A stretch of DNA of 64,000 bases from Saccharina japonica (lineage: Eukaryota; Sar; Phaeophyceae; Laminariales; Laminariaceae). Location of the stretch: contig MEHQ01003606.1 in the NCBI GenBank assembly GCA_008828725.1, forward strand, positions 328,534-392,533, in the 5' to 3' direction. The position numbers were made by a program, and so were the translations under genes. Shown here piece after piece: positions 12,163-24,800 of the stretch (positions are counted from its first letter, which is position 1; each line of letters starts with the position of its first letter). The notes beneath the pieces were generated by a model. It searched no databases. It had not been told where the DNA came from and was given only the letters and a program-made list of their open reading frames with translations.

Positions 12163-13755
12163 TTCTAAAAAAAGACAAGACACGACCGCTCAAGTACTTC
12201 AGTATACCTGGTATTACCGTATTGCTGCTATTAATACTATTAATACTGTGTCTTGCTTTTTATTAATACTACACTACAAGGGGCGTTAGTGGGTGCTCAG
12301 CGAGTGTCGCTGTACCGCAACCAGCCATCATACATACTCGTACTTCGTTTTATTTTCTATTTTTTCTTGTATGATATGGTTTGGTATGGTGTGGTATGGT
12401 ACGATGCGGTATGGTATGGTATAATACGGTATGGTATGGTTTGGTATGGTTTGGTATGGTATGCATCGCACGTGCATATTGTGCGAGTGTTGAGCCAGAG
12501 GTTGACTTGTGCCGCACGTTGCGCTTCTCTCAAGTCTCTTGTCCCGTGTCTCTTTTGTACATGGTATCATCTATGAGACGATACACTGTAAAAGCAGTGG
12601 TGGTGCTGTTTGTAGCGGCTGCGACGTGGCGATGGCCTCCGCCTTGCGTGATGAGCATGCGCCTACATTTGCAGTGTGACTATCCTCCGGGGTTGTTTAT
12701 TCCTTTCTAAGGTAGAACATAGTCACTGCAGTACCACACCACTAGTACAGTGCCAGCACAGTGCTTTGGGAGTTGCGTACTCTGAGCTACTACGAGTATA
12801 CAGTACCAGGTAGTGTATGCTGGCGAAATACTGGCGAGGTACTGGGAGTACTGGCTTATTTTGGGTGATCTATGCACCATTTGCGAACGATGTTCGTACC
12901 GGCTCTTGCACGAACGATTGTTGTTCGTACGCATACGAGGGGTGTTCGGGTGCGTCGCGTAACTCAAGGCACGACAGGGCACCGGAGAACCCGGTAGTTG
13001 AGGCGGGACGCTTGTGTGCGTGTCGGTTATCGATTTTCGCTGTGCGCGGTATGGGCGTCAACGGATTGGGGCCGTCTGGAAAACCAAATGCGTAGGTTCT
13101 GAGCTTCCGAATTGGGGGGGGGCAGCATTATTGCGGAGAGACGGGCATGCTTGGGCTTCTCGAGACAGAAACCCTTGGTAATTCTGGGGAATACTTATTT
13201 CTGGTGTCGAGCATGCCGACGTGTTTTGTTCTCCGCTTTGTTTTTGTTTCTGTATTCCCCCCAAATATGTGATGGTGCTTTAGTGCTTTAGTGCTTTAGT
13301 GCTTTAGTTGCGGGCAATCGGCGGAAACACCTAAAACTTCAGTTGGTTGAGTTAATGTCGACGGCTGTGGTTACACCAAAATAATATACTTTTAATACTG
13401 TACTCGCTGAATACCTGGTGATATAAATAATTGGCCAGTTTGCTGGGGTTATCTACGTGCGGGTATACTAGTTTGCATAGTTTGCATCGTCGGTCTCTCG
13501 CCGGTTAATGCCCACTATCATAGCAACTCCCGCCCCCGCCCCTTTCTTTAGAAGTTCATGAAACCACTACAGTAGGATCTCAACTCCATCTCCATTTCGG
13601 CAATATAGATAGATTTTCCCATGCTCGTTCTCGCAGTTTTGTTCTGTCGTCGCGATATTCCAGTACCAGTATCCCAAGGACTGGCGACCTCAACAAACTA
13701 CTACAGCAAGTAAGCTGGGAGATCGCAAAGTTCAACCTCCTTGTCATACTTCGTT
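12163..13755. other. convergent intergenic region, left part
   Basis: Lies between the 3' ends of the p24 gene (plus) and the longin-domain gene (minus). It holds a (GGTAT)n run at 12370-12465 and a CTTTAGTG repeat at 13270-13310. Short open frames near 12.9-13.26 kb were not recognised. Confidence 0.5.
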
Positions 13756-14232
13756 TTGTACTACGTAGTGTGTGTTACCTTCACATTAAACATGACTCAC
13801 GAGCAGGGCGGAATGCCGCACCCTAAGCGCGATCAAAGTTAAGGCAAGTGCCCGGGGGTAGGGGGAAAGGGAAGACACTTGCTTGTCACCACGTCTGTCT
13901 TCTATAAAAGGCCGTCAATGGTACAACCTCCCACCAATTCAGCCGACAACCTTTTTTTTTCCTTCCCGTTTACTTGTCTTCGCCTTTCTTTTTCTTTCGC
14001 GGCCGAAAAGCGCAGGCAGATCTCGGTCCCCACATTTACTGGTAAGGAATAACTAAAACCACCCCCCTTTCATGCGCGCGTTGACGGTGATCTCTCGACC
14101 TCTGTCCGGCTAGCTGTTATCATACGACTGCGGTTGCTTAGGGGGGTAGACAGCAATAAATCAACGCCTACTCAACGTTGAGCCCGGCAATCTCTCGTCC
14201 GGTCACGGGAGAATCTAACTCCCTAAGCCATT
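13756..14232 (+). mobile_element. possible solo LTR or orphan promoter
   Basis: A good TATA box (CTATAAAAGG at 13901-13910) is followed by a pyrimidine-rich tract, a GTAAGG donor-like site near 14042 and an AATAAA signal at 14155. Spacing is LTR-like and no gene starts here. Clear TG...CA ends with a target duplication were not found, so an orphan promoter or noncoding transcript is also possible. Confidence 0.3.
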
Positions 14233-14261
14233 AAAATGAAATATCTTCAGCTTGGGACAGT

Positions 14262-14420
14262 GAAGCCCTTCTCTCCCCTTTCGCTCCAAGTCGTAACTCA
14301 GATCCGGGGTCCCATACGAGCAGGGTCTCTTCCCCCCTTCCCACCACAGTTCGTGCCTTGCACTTTTATTCCGAAAATATGTCTGCCCTTTCTTCTCGCG
14401 TCGAATTGCTCATGTAGACA
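14262..14420 (-). mobile_element. SINE 3' fragment
   Basis: Contains AGTCGTAACTCAGATCCGGGGTC (complement of the SINE core) and the diverged region up to TCTTCTCGCGTCGAATT. The tRNA head is absent. Confidence 0.7.
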
Positions 14421-14838
14421 AAGCAAAAGCGACGACTAAACAAACGAACAACACCCAAACTTCACCCAGCATACCCAGTGTCCACACTGGTTCTTCTCCC
14501 TAGAGAGGTGCCTGGTATATACTGGTATACTGGTATATACTACTCGTACTGTAGTTATGGTGTGTGGCCACAAAGGAAATACACAGCAAATAAACGGAAA
14601 TCAGCACACCAAAACCCAAATGTGCTGGGTACGAAACAGCACACCACGAGTGAACAAAATACAAAATGACACCAAACTGATAACAATCATACATTTTAGC
14701 CGCACGCAACGAACGACTTATCGCGCAATCTCCTTCAACACGAACCGCGTAACTACCGCTGCTTCTAGTCGACAGTACAAGCCGGGATAGAAGCAGTACA
14801 TACACCGCTGAAGTTGTTACACGTACGCGTACAGTACT

Positions 14839-17800
14839 TCAACCCTGCTTGGAGGCAGCAACGGGGTTTTGCAATTTGATGGCACCCAAAATGCAGTCCG
14901 GGTCTAGCGATTCTGGGATGCCCCCTGGCAGCATTTCGTCGATGGCTAGGCAAGCCTTGCTGTAGGTGCTGCTGGACATTAGGGTCTGCTCGTCGCCAGT
15001 CGTTATCAGCAGGCGACAGTCATTACCACCCGTCGGTCATCAACAGCCGTGGGTCATCGCCATCCGTCAGTCATCATTACCCGTCATCGCCAGCCGTCAG
15101 TACCATCCGTCAGTCATCGCCAGCCGCCAGTACCATCCGTCAGTCATCACCAGGCGACAATCATTTACACCCGTCAGGCGTCACCAGTCAGGCGTCAGTC
15201 ATCACCAACCGCCATTGCCACCCGTCAGTCATCGCCAGCCGTCAATCGTCACCAGCCGCCAAGTTCCATCCGTCAGTCATCGCCAGCCGTCAGTCATCAC
15301 CAGTCGTTATCGCCAGCATAGATGGCAGGAGTGCAGCATACCGTATACAAGGCACCAGGACAGTGAGGGTGTTGTATGTGGATTAAGAGTCATTCACCAT
15401 TGGGTGTTTGGCGCAATGCAAGCGACGCAAGGATACAAACAAAACCATTCGGGGTGAGCGCCTTATGATGCCCTTATGATACCCGTATGATGCCCTTGGC
15501 GCCTTTCTGATGCACGTATTTCAGCAATTCGAAGTACCAATACGACACAATACGGGTACCTCTAAATGGTCTCCTCAAAGTAGTTCATTGCAGCAATCAA
15601 TGTAATCCATCTACTGTAATGTTCGTGGTCACGAAAAAAGGACCAAACGTACGTAAGGGTATATCAGAGCGGTTTTGTAGTATATGGGTTACCAGGTACC
15701 AGGTATACCAGTACGAAATATGTGATCGCTCTTAAACTACTGAAAATCGTGAAACCGAAGAAAAATTGCCCGGGTCGGTACTGCCTCTTCTTGCTTTTTC
15801 TTGTCGGCTTTGTACGAACTACGACATCAGCAAATGTTCATGTAGAGCAGTATGCGTACGAGCAGGAAGACAGACAGAAAGGCTTAAAGAGGGCGATCCG
15901 TTCCACGTACGGGAATGTATCGGATTCGAACAACGTCTGAATCATACTACCAAATAGCTGGTAGCTGGTAGCTGATAGAATGTATGGATGCTATTAATAT
16001 TTTGATATATTTGGCATCGTAAACAACGCGCATCCTCAACCCCTTGTTGTCTTCTTGTGTAACTATAATATGTAGTTAGCTCGTGTGGTGGGCGATTGGG
16101 TCGCACCCAGCTGATTGCGAATGACGTCAAACCATACTATTAAAATCGCAAGGACGGGCGCCGTTTGGGATCGTAAACAACGGACATGACAGCAGGAACC
16201 CCATGTGTGACTGTAGTCGGTTGTGGTGAGCGATATATTGCACCCGGTCGATTGCACCCACCGCTTCAGTTACCCGTTGACCCTTGTTCCCCTGTCTGCA
16301 CAGCGTAGTCACCACCTTGGCGAGGGTTGACAGCATTTCCGCGAGAGTCAGCTCGTCGTATTCTCCCGACCCGCAGAGGAAGATCAGCAGCCCTTCCACT
16401 GCCGCAAACACGATGATCAGCCCTCCCTGATGCCGACAAAAATGTACGAACGATGTATCTCGTAGTCAGTATGTACCAGGGATGCACGGTTTACAAATCC
16501 ATGTAATAGTTGACTGTCAACCACTCACTCGGTCGAACTCACAGCTGACGTATTCGCAATGAGTTTACATTTATAAAATCCGTACTGTATCACAAGGTTC
16601 TCGGAAACAATACGGTTCTTGAAGTTTTTGGTATCAGCCCCTTCATAGAAACGCCTCCACATATATGTTGGAAATCTCCCCTTTTGGCGTGTTCTCGCAA
16701 GGGGGTGATACAGATCAATCCCCTCCCGTTTGCAAATCCATATGATACGAGTCTCTCGGAAACAACACGGTTCTTCGGTTCTTGAAGGTTTGATACCAGC
16801 CCCTAAATAGAAACGCCTCCAAAAACATGCTGGAAACCTCCCCTTTTTGCGTATTGTCACAAAGGGGGTGCTAGCGATCCATCCCCTATCGCAAGTCTTC
16901 GCAGTGCGTAGCGGTTATTGTGTGCGGTTCTCACAATTTTGCTCATTTAGCGGTATTTCTGGTATTAATAGGCGTGCTCGAATGTGCCGTAACACGCATC
17001 CCTCCCTAATAGTAAAAACAAAATCACAAAAACAAAAGTCAACCCATTTATTTATCTTCGCCCTTCTTTCTCCTGCTTCCTCCCTAGTCGTAACTCAGAT
17101 CCGTGGTCACATAGTAGGCCCTGAGTAAGCCCTTGTCCCCCCGCTCCACTACAGCACGAGCCTTGCGTTTTCATCGCGACAAGGGTTCAGCACTTTTTTC
17201 CCTAGTCGCCTCGCGTCGAATTGTGCTCGCCCACGCTACGTAGACACTCTCGGCAGTTGGTACATTTCGAGAACTTAAAACTCCACCCGGAAAATCGAAG
17301 TGTCGACATCAACGCTAATAGCATAAAGGATTCGAGGTTAACCACTATCATACTGCTGTTGTACTGCTGTAGACCACAGGGAGGGGCGACAGGCAACAAT
17401 ACGAGTAGCAACACCAACATCACCAACAATACGGACAACACAATAGAGGTGTTACCCCTTGGCCAATTAGCCGGGTACTCGCGAGTATTACCCGGCTTGC
17501 TAATACCCGTCACGGGTACGAGTAACACTTCATAATCGCCGAGTATTTGGGGACCGGGTACCCGGGTACCCGGTTTAAACGAGTACCCGGGTACCCATTG
17601 ATTTACCTTAGAAATCCTGGGGATGGCAACTTGCCGTCCCCTAAATCAAGTCCCCTGGGTAGTATTTGGTAAATATTCTCTAGGAAATCCTTTTAGAAAT
17701 GAAAATGCTGTCTTATGCCTCGCATGTCACACCATAATAAAGGGTTACCCTTTTGCCAAATACCCGGGTACTCGCGAGTATTATCCGGCTTGCTAATACC

Positions 17801-18639
17801 CGTGATGGGCACGGGTAACACTTCATACTCGCCGAGCATTCGGGCCCCGAGCATTCGGGTACTCGGCTGTTAGACGAATACCCGGATGTTAGACGGGTAC
17901 CCGAGTACCCGTGTACCCGCCGTTAAACGAGTACCCGTGTACCCGCCCAAAATGGCCGTAACTACTCGCGAGTACCCGGGTATTTCTTTCTCAAAGTTGG
18001 CGGGTACCCGTTTAAGGCGGGTACTCGTCGGGTAACATCTCCACAACACAAGAACAAGAACACACCTACCAGAACAAGAACAGCAGCAAAGACACCGACA
18101 ACCGACAACTAAAGAAACAACATCAACATCAACATCAACAACAACAATGTACCACCAACAAGAACAGCACGACCACAACACCAATAACAAAGAGAATACT
18201 CGTAACAGCTGCTGCCGGTGTACGCGCATCATACTCGTAGACAGATGAAGTTCGTCATGCACCAGTACGTGTTCGTATATACGTCGACGCCACATAGGGC
18301 TGGGTTCTGGAGCATTGCTGCCAGCACGACTGCTACTCTATCGAACAAAACAAAGCGCCGTACCTTCGCCCGAGCGACTTGTGGACATTCCGCCGTACCC
18401 TTTGTCCACAGATGTCGCGTCTGCCCCAACACCTCCGACTCTGAGGAGCACATGGCCATAGCCCTGTCCCTCATTATTGAACCCCCCCCTTTCCGTAGAG
18501 TGTTGTCTGATCCCGCCGCATATCCTGCAGCATCACCATCGTACTCGTACGCATTGTCCGAACCGTCGTTCTGCGTCTCGAAGTATCTCGACAGAAGGAT
18601 CTTTCCTTCAGGGTTAGTGATCAGCACGCTATGCATCAT
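14839..18639 (-). CDS. longin-domain small subunit of a sigma/zeta-type vesicle coat
   Basis: Exons read on the minus strand: 18639-18364 (start ATG; an in-frame TAG directly upstream supports it; ends phase 0), 16426-16274, and 14959-14839 (stop TGA). Together about 183 residues. The N-terminus SVLITNPEGKILLSRYF is the first strand pair of a longin fold. Next come a Gly/Asp-rich insert, then FLCGSGEYDELTLAEML, then AIDEMLPGGIPESLDPD, which resembles the LDE-x-x-D-G-G-x-x-E-x-D segment of zeta-COP and AP sigma subunits. I infer a small coat subunit (COPI zeta, AP sigma or TSET type), acting at membranes. Exons 2 and 3 do not join in phase (0 against 2), so a short exon of 3n+2 bases between 14960 and 16273 is probably missing. 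It diverges from the LETM1-like gene. Confidence 0.65.
15005..15320. repeat. CCGTCAGTCATCGCCAG minisatellite
   Basis: Units of 20-25 bases, CAGCCGTCAGTCATCGC with variants, in an intron of the longin-domain gene. Both long plus-strand frames here are repeat artefacts. Confidence 0.85.
16005..16255. repeat. imperfect tandem duplication
   Basis: The stretch starting GGCATCGTAAACAACG near 16013 recurs as GGGATCGTAAACAACG near 16167, with the following 90 bases alignable. Confidence 0.6.
16557..16895. repeat. tandem duplication of about 180 bp
   Basis: Two copies share CTCGGAAACAA, ACGGTTCTT, ATAGAAACGCCTCCA and GGAAATCTCCCCTTTT (GGAAACCTCCCCTTTT in copy 2). The 111-codon minus frame across it is produced by the duplication. 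Confidence 0.8.
17045..17300 (-). mobile_element. SINE body, old copy without head
   Basis: Contains CTAGTCGTAACTCAGATCC, then a body with TTTTCATCGCGACAAGGG and CTCTCGGCAGTTGG. The head is lost. It lies in the first intron of the longin-domain gene. Confidence 0.7.
17445..18035. repeat. CCCGGGTACCCG palindrome-rich duplication
   Basis: A block of about 110 bases with CCGGGTACTCGCGAGTATTA and CCGGCTTGCTAATACCCGT at 17465-17560 recurs at 17762-17850. Both lie among many CGGGTACCCG palindromes, such as 17555-17600 and 17895-18035. Confidence 0.8.
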
Positions 18640-18892
18640 CTAAGTCTTGCCCGCTTTCCAACAAGCTCTCGTACTCGTTGCTTGTCTGGTGGGCTTCTGG
18701 TCTGGTCCTCCAATTGCCTCTCCCGCGGGTTTTCGCTCCTACTCAACAAAACCCGTCCCCGCTTCCCTTTCGCCTCCTGTTTTACGTGCAAACCCTTGAT
18801 GACATCACAGCAGGTTGAAATTGAAAAAACAGCAGTGTGTTACACGGTAGCTGCTGCTGACGGCAGGGGCTACCAACACTAGCAGCTAGAGG
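18640..18892. promoter_or_regulatory. probable bidirectional promoter
   Basis: Only 253 bases separate the start codons of two divergent genes: the longin-domain gene (minus, 18639) and the LETM1-like gene (plus, 18893). Both starts have an in-frame stop just upstream. No TATA box stands out. Shared regulation is inferred from geometry only. Confidence 0.55.
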
Positions 18893-21800
18893 ATGATACA
18901 AGTGACGCGTATAGTGGGCCACGGCAAGGCGATTTTCGTAGTGTACGCGCTCACCAGGCGATGTCAGCCTGCTCACTGCTGCGCGGCCTTATACCACGGG
19001 ACTTCGAGGAATAGAGACAGCCTCGCGAGTAATAATCGTGCCCAACAACGTGTCGTCGATGCCGTCAGCAGCAGCCTTCGCTATCGAGGCGGCTCAGGCA
19101 CAGAGGAGCACGCACCCTCGAGACAGGAGGCCGACGGGGAAGCAGAGATCTTGCGGCGAAGCAAGCCTTTGCCAGGAACTGCATCTAATACGTCATATGC
19201 TGGTAATAGTTTGGATGGAAACGAGAGGAAAGGCCTACGACAGAGAGCCAAAGAGATGATCTCCCAGTTTTTGGCGGGCACGAAATTGCTCTGGAGAGAG
19301 GTCGTGAGGGCGAGGGAGACGTCTGCACGGAAGAAGGCCGGGGAGAGCCTGAGCTTCCAGGAGTATCGACTACTGCGCCAGGTGTGTGCGTAGCTTGTGT
19401 GTCGGCAATCTCCAACTAGCGCAGTCGGTCGGCTGAAGCTGTCCGCTCGTAGAGCAGTACTGACGACTCGTACTCGAGGTAGCATTGTGAACAAGACAAA
19501 CAGCCCTATACATACGTACCGGGCGCTTACGTACCGGTTACTCGTAACTCGTACTGATAGTGGTAGTCTTCAAGTTCGAGTTACCCGCAGCATTGGACTT
19601 CAGCACTACAACAAGCAGTATGTACAACACCAACGGCAATACGTAGGTATTAGGTGTATGATAGGCGTACGTAGTCGATGCGAACCCGAGCGTTGCAGCA
19701 AAGTGACGGGCCATTCTGATCTAACTTGAAGCTCAGAAGAGAAGAGAGAACCGCGCCCCCCAACCCGCCCGACGGCCCCACGTGGCAGCAAAGATGTCGG
19801 GAGACATGTCAATATCAAGCTGTCTGTCTGTCAAGGCTGTCTGTCAAGGCAAATCCAGCTGTCTATACATATGTCCCCAACCCCCCTGGCAAAAAAAGCC
19901 TCCTACTATATGTGTGGAAACCCCTTTTTATTTTTTGGGCAGCGGCCAAACAAAGGTATACCTGGTCCGTTTGCGGCCAAAAACAGGTACATACTTGAAA
20001 TCAAGTCAAAAGCACACTCCACGTGCCCTGCCATTGGTCCAAAACTCGTTGTACCGGTTTTTGCCTCTTTAAAACCCAGGTATACCTGATTTTGTCTACT
20101 CTGCTTGACTTTCACCTCTTTTTTGTCGTTTTTAAGCAAATCAGAGGCCCTTCGTAGTTCCACCCTATGCCCCTTATACAAACGCCGACGTCCGCGGAGA
20201 CCCCCTCCTCCCTTCGCACCTCGCACTACACGCCACTCGAGCGAGACACACACATATCTGCCTGCACACCTCCGCCGAAATAATACGAGATAGAAGGCTC
20301 CCCTTCGGGATTGTGGTTGACTTGGAATACCAGGGGTATCGCAAGCTGAGAAGGGAGAATACAGCAGCAGGCGTTCGTTCCTCGTACTATTAATAGCAGC
20401 TACTCGTATACGTAGCCACCGGGCGAGCACGAAGAACATGAAAAAAACTCTGCTTTGCGTTGCAAGGAACAGCAGGTTCGCGGGGTGCGTTTTAAACTTG
20501 ATTTTAGTATGTACCTGTTTTTGGCCCCGAACGGACCAGGTGTACCTATTTTTGGCCGCTGCCCTTATTTTTTTTGCGCGGCTACTTTACTCGTTTGATA
20601 TGAGATAATTTCAAATCATCGATATCCTACAGTTCTATTCCAATATTTTCTGTAGATCGGACTCGGAAATGTAGCAAAATGCCGAAAAAAAACAAAATGC
20701 AGGAGAATACATTAATTTGTACCTGGTACGTACTTTATTTTCAGGCGTTTTTGGAAAGCGGGGATTTTTCGATAGTGTCCCCTGTTTTTTGCTGTCAAGG
20801 CTGTCTGTCAAGGCATTTTGCCTTGACGCTGTCTGTCAAGGGGTGAAAGTGCTGTCTCCCGACATCTTTGCGTGGCAGCCGCACAAGTTCCAAGAAGCAT
20901 ACCAGGTATATATCGTGAACAGTGAACAGTGACCGCTGAAGGGCGACCAGCACCCACTGACCCCGCAGAACTCAGCAGTCAGCAGTCAGCAGGCGGTACC
21001 GGTATGTCGTCTTCGCAGTGGTTGTTCTACTATACCAGTTGCTCCGCGCACTGGCTGGGCATTCTTCGTACAGCTGTATGGTAGTACCGATAGCAAATAC
21101 CGTACCTGGTATAATAGCAGTATACTTGACGCATCAAGTATGTCAGGAGACGTGTCAATGTCAACCTGTCTGTCCGTCAAGGCTGTCTGTCCAGGCATAC
21201 ACATCTGTCTAGACATATGTCCGCTATACACTACAGCCCCCTTGCATTAAAAAAACTCATTAGATGTGTGGGAACCTCTATTTTCTATTTCGTCTGCCCG
21301 AATTCAGAAAATATATAATTACCCTCCCTATTCGTATTCATATATTGTCTCCAATCGGAAACAAGCGTTTTCGATCCACGTATCCGATAGTTATAGCGCG
21401 CAGAGGGGTTGCTCTGCACGCGGGTCCCAGTGACACTTTGCCACCATTGATGTAGTCGTTTGATGCGGTCCTACAGCAGTAGTATAGTACGAGTACGTCC
21501 TATCAATGCTATTGTGTAGTTCGAGTACCCTGAATAATATATTACTACGTACGTATCCGTATTTTCCACGTGTGGATCAACGGCCGCAGCGTGAACGGTC
21601 TGAAGCCCCGACCCACTCCCCGCCGCCCCGCCTGTCTGTGAAGTTTGGTGATGATAGCACTCGTCTGATATTCAATCCGCAATCAATAATCGTAGTATGA
21701 ACTGTACTGCTGCTGCTGGATGATGCTGCGACGACGTACTGCACTACTCTGTGTGTCGTCTGTGTGTCAGTGGGTTTACCCCCTTCATCCTGCTGCTATT

Positions 21801-24800
21801 ATCTGTACTCGAAGAACAAGAACTACTGCTGGTGTGCCTGTATGCACTGTTTGTGCTGAATCATTTTGATGCTGCTGCTTACTACGTAGAATACGTCTGA
21901 CGCACTCCACTACTTGGCGCTTCTATCGCATCGATATAATCCATAGTAGAGAGAGAGGCAATCCTTGACTCGCACACGGGGTTTGTCGGCTCGGCGGGGA
22001 GCGGGTCGGGGCGCTGCCCCGACCCACTCCCCGCCGCAAAGCCTGTGGTGTGTGGCGACACTTACTATTAATACTGTGGACAAGCATACTCTTCTTGCAC
22101 TTGTACGTACGGCTGTACGAAATATACGTACCAGGTACTGCATTCAATTCGCCATCAATCGCATCAATCGTAAATATTCCGTGTGTGTACGTACGAGTAC
22201 GAGTACAGCATGCCAAGATGTCAAGAATGTGATGTCGAGCGGCGTAACTTGTTGTGTCGTTTCATTTGGCGTTACATTTCGCACGAACATCATGGATCAT
22301 GGAGCATGGAGCATGGACCATGGACCATGGATCATGGATCATGAAATCGTGGATCGACTCGGACTCTCTCCCAAGGCATGGGCCATGGGCCATAGAGATC
22401 ACGACGATTGATTGTGTGCTTCGCATCACACACACGAACGGCCGTCTGACCCACTCCGCTTCCTGGCAATTCCATTAAAACAATATTCCATGGACGCGCA
22501 TACACAGGGTTGCCAGCGGGGCACGGGGGTCGGGGCTGCGCCCCGACCCGCTCCCCGCCGCCTCGCCTGTGAAGTATTATACGTAGCTATGCCTGGTATT
22601 CATCATGTACAATGTACATTTTGTAATGCTGCCTGACGTTAGCAGCGTCCTCCATGTATGTATGTATGTGCTCGTCAGGTGCTTGCGCACAACGCAGCTT
22701 AAATCAGCGTCCTCCACATTATCGTCGGGTGCTAGCGCACAACGCAGCGTATATCACCTCGGCTCAGCAGCAGCAGCAGCAACAGCTGCAGCAGCAGCAG
22801 CAGCTCAGCAGCACGCTGCTGCAGCAGTCCTCCACGTTATCGTCAGGTGGCTGCGCCGTCGCTTTGCACAGCTGCACTTCCCATGTAAAGCTCAGTACGA
22901 GTACGTCCGACACAATAATCAACTCGACCCAGAGCTGATATTACCTAGTCGGGTTAAGTATCGAATTTGTATAACTTTATCTAGCCAAAGGCTACAGAGT
23001 CAAATTTGTATGCCAGGTGTAAGATGAAGTAGAGGGATTGATGTGCTACAGAGCTAAATCGTGTTTGGAGTTGAACTAAGTAGGGGAGGAGATTACTAAA
23101 AACAAATGGAATTAGACCTCGAAACAGAGTTGAAAGGCAGGGGATTTGGGGAATTAAAAGATAGTATAGCTGTCGCTAGGAACTCGCGCAGCAGGATATT
23201 AGTAACTGTCGTCAGCTTGTGTGCATTGGTGGGGAAACCATCAGGAAAAAAAACGTCAACGACGTGCCCCGAAAACCCCCTCTGCACTCCCTTCAGGCGG
23301 TACGTTTACTATAAAAGTAATAAAAAACTTCTACAGTCCTATCACTTGCACGTGTAGGGTAACAGGTAGCACAAATGCCAATCATTATGAGGATCATGGT
23401 TTCGATACCCGTATGCAACTAAAAAAATCTTTTTTTTTATGTGAGAGTGCAACGAACTAGACAGATAAAATTATGAGAATATGTTGGATAACCACGTAGT
23501 AGACAAATAAAATTATGAGAATTTGATGAAATGTGCCGACGGAAAAGTGCAGACAGTTTCAACTTTTTAATCAAGTAAAAAAACGGTCGACGCTTTCTCG
23601 CAAGGGGTCCCTATCACGAGAGGCTTGGTCAAAATTAGAAACTCGCATTCGCTCGTAATAATTTCCGCGACAGAGCCCAGTAACTAAAGTCACTGGGAAT
23701 TGCGTAATAATTAGCCTGGGATCGAAACAAATATCAAAAGTCACATTTTCAAGCTTGGTGTCATACTATCGATAGTGATGTACCTGGTATACTACAGCAG
23801 TAGTCATGCTTCGATCGCGCGTTCTACGGTTTTATGTTACATACTTATCCAGCAGTATCTGTGTGCCTGTTCTTCCGGCATAGTTGTGGGTCGAAACAGT
23901 GGCGTCACCTCCCGCGGCCGGTGCTGCCAACCCGCCCTTACTTATTGCGGTCTTTCCCGGATGAGAGGCCTTCTGTTCCTGTTTTAGGCCTTAGTCTGGG
24001 GAACGAGCACCTTCATTGTTTCTCCCATACTTATCATCGCCGAACTCATTTCCCCTTTTTTTTCATAATTATATCTCCCTTTATTGTCTTGTTCAAAGCA
24101 TCGGGTTGTTTCCAAAGGCTGCCCATGACCTACTCTGCTCGCCGAGAGGAAATTCGTTGAGCTCCCTGAACTGGTTCTCTGAAATGCCTTTCACCATGGC
24201 AACTCCTTCCGCGCCCGGGGAGACTACCTTCATTAGACGCATGTACCTCAAGGCCGTTCGCGGGTTTTTCCAAAACGCTCTCTGCATGATAGTCGACCAT
24301 ATTCATACTTATGTAGGTGTGCTGCTGGTCACTCGTTTCATTCCAGATATAACTGTATTACGTATTACGTATCATACCTGTTCTGATTTTTTTTTCCTCG
24401 AAATCATCGAGATTCTGTACGAGGAGTTCAACTGCTTATTGTTGCTGTAGATGAAACGCGGAAATGTGCTAAAATATCGAATAAACAAAAATATATGAAA
24501 AAACTATATACGTTTCAACAGTATGGTCAGGCGTCAACAGTATGGTCAGGCGTTTCCAAAAACGCGGGGATGTTTACTCCTTGTCCCCATTTTTTGGCTG
24601 ATAGCCTGTCAAGAGATGGCAGTGCTACGCATCTCCTGACATATTTCGATCGATAGTAGTCATAGTCGGGAGGATCGCGGTCCTCTCTCGGTTCTGTTTC
24701 CTGTCTCTGTCCGTCAGAACGTCACTCAGCGTTCACCCCAATCTGAGTCTGTGTTTCATGTGAGACCTTTGACGCTTACTGACATACTGCCAAGGCCGTG

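Noticed and set aside
11426..12193. 255-codon minus-strand frame, Lys/Gln/Arg-rich
   Set aside because: Antisense to the last p24 exon and to 10-bp and GTACTGG repeats; the plus exon has family motifs and correct phase.
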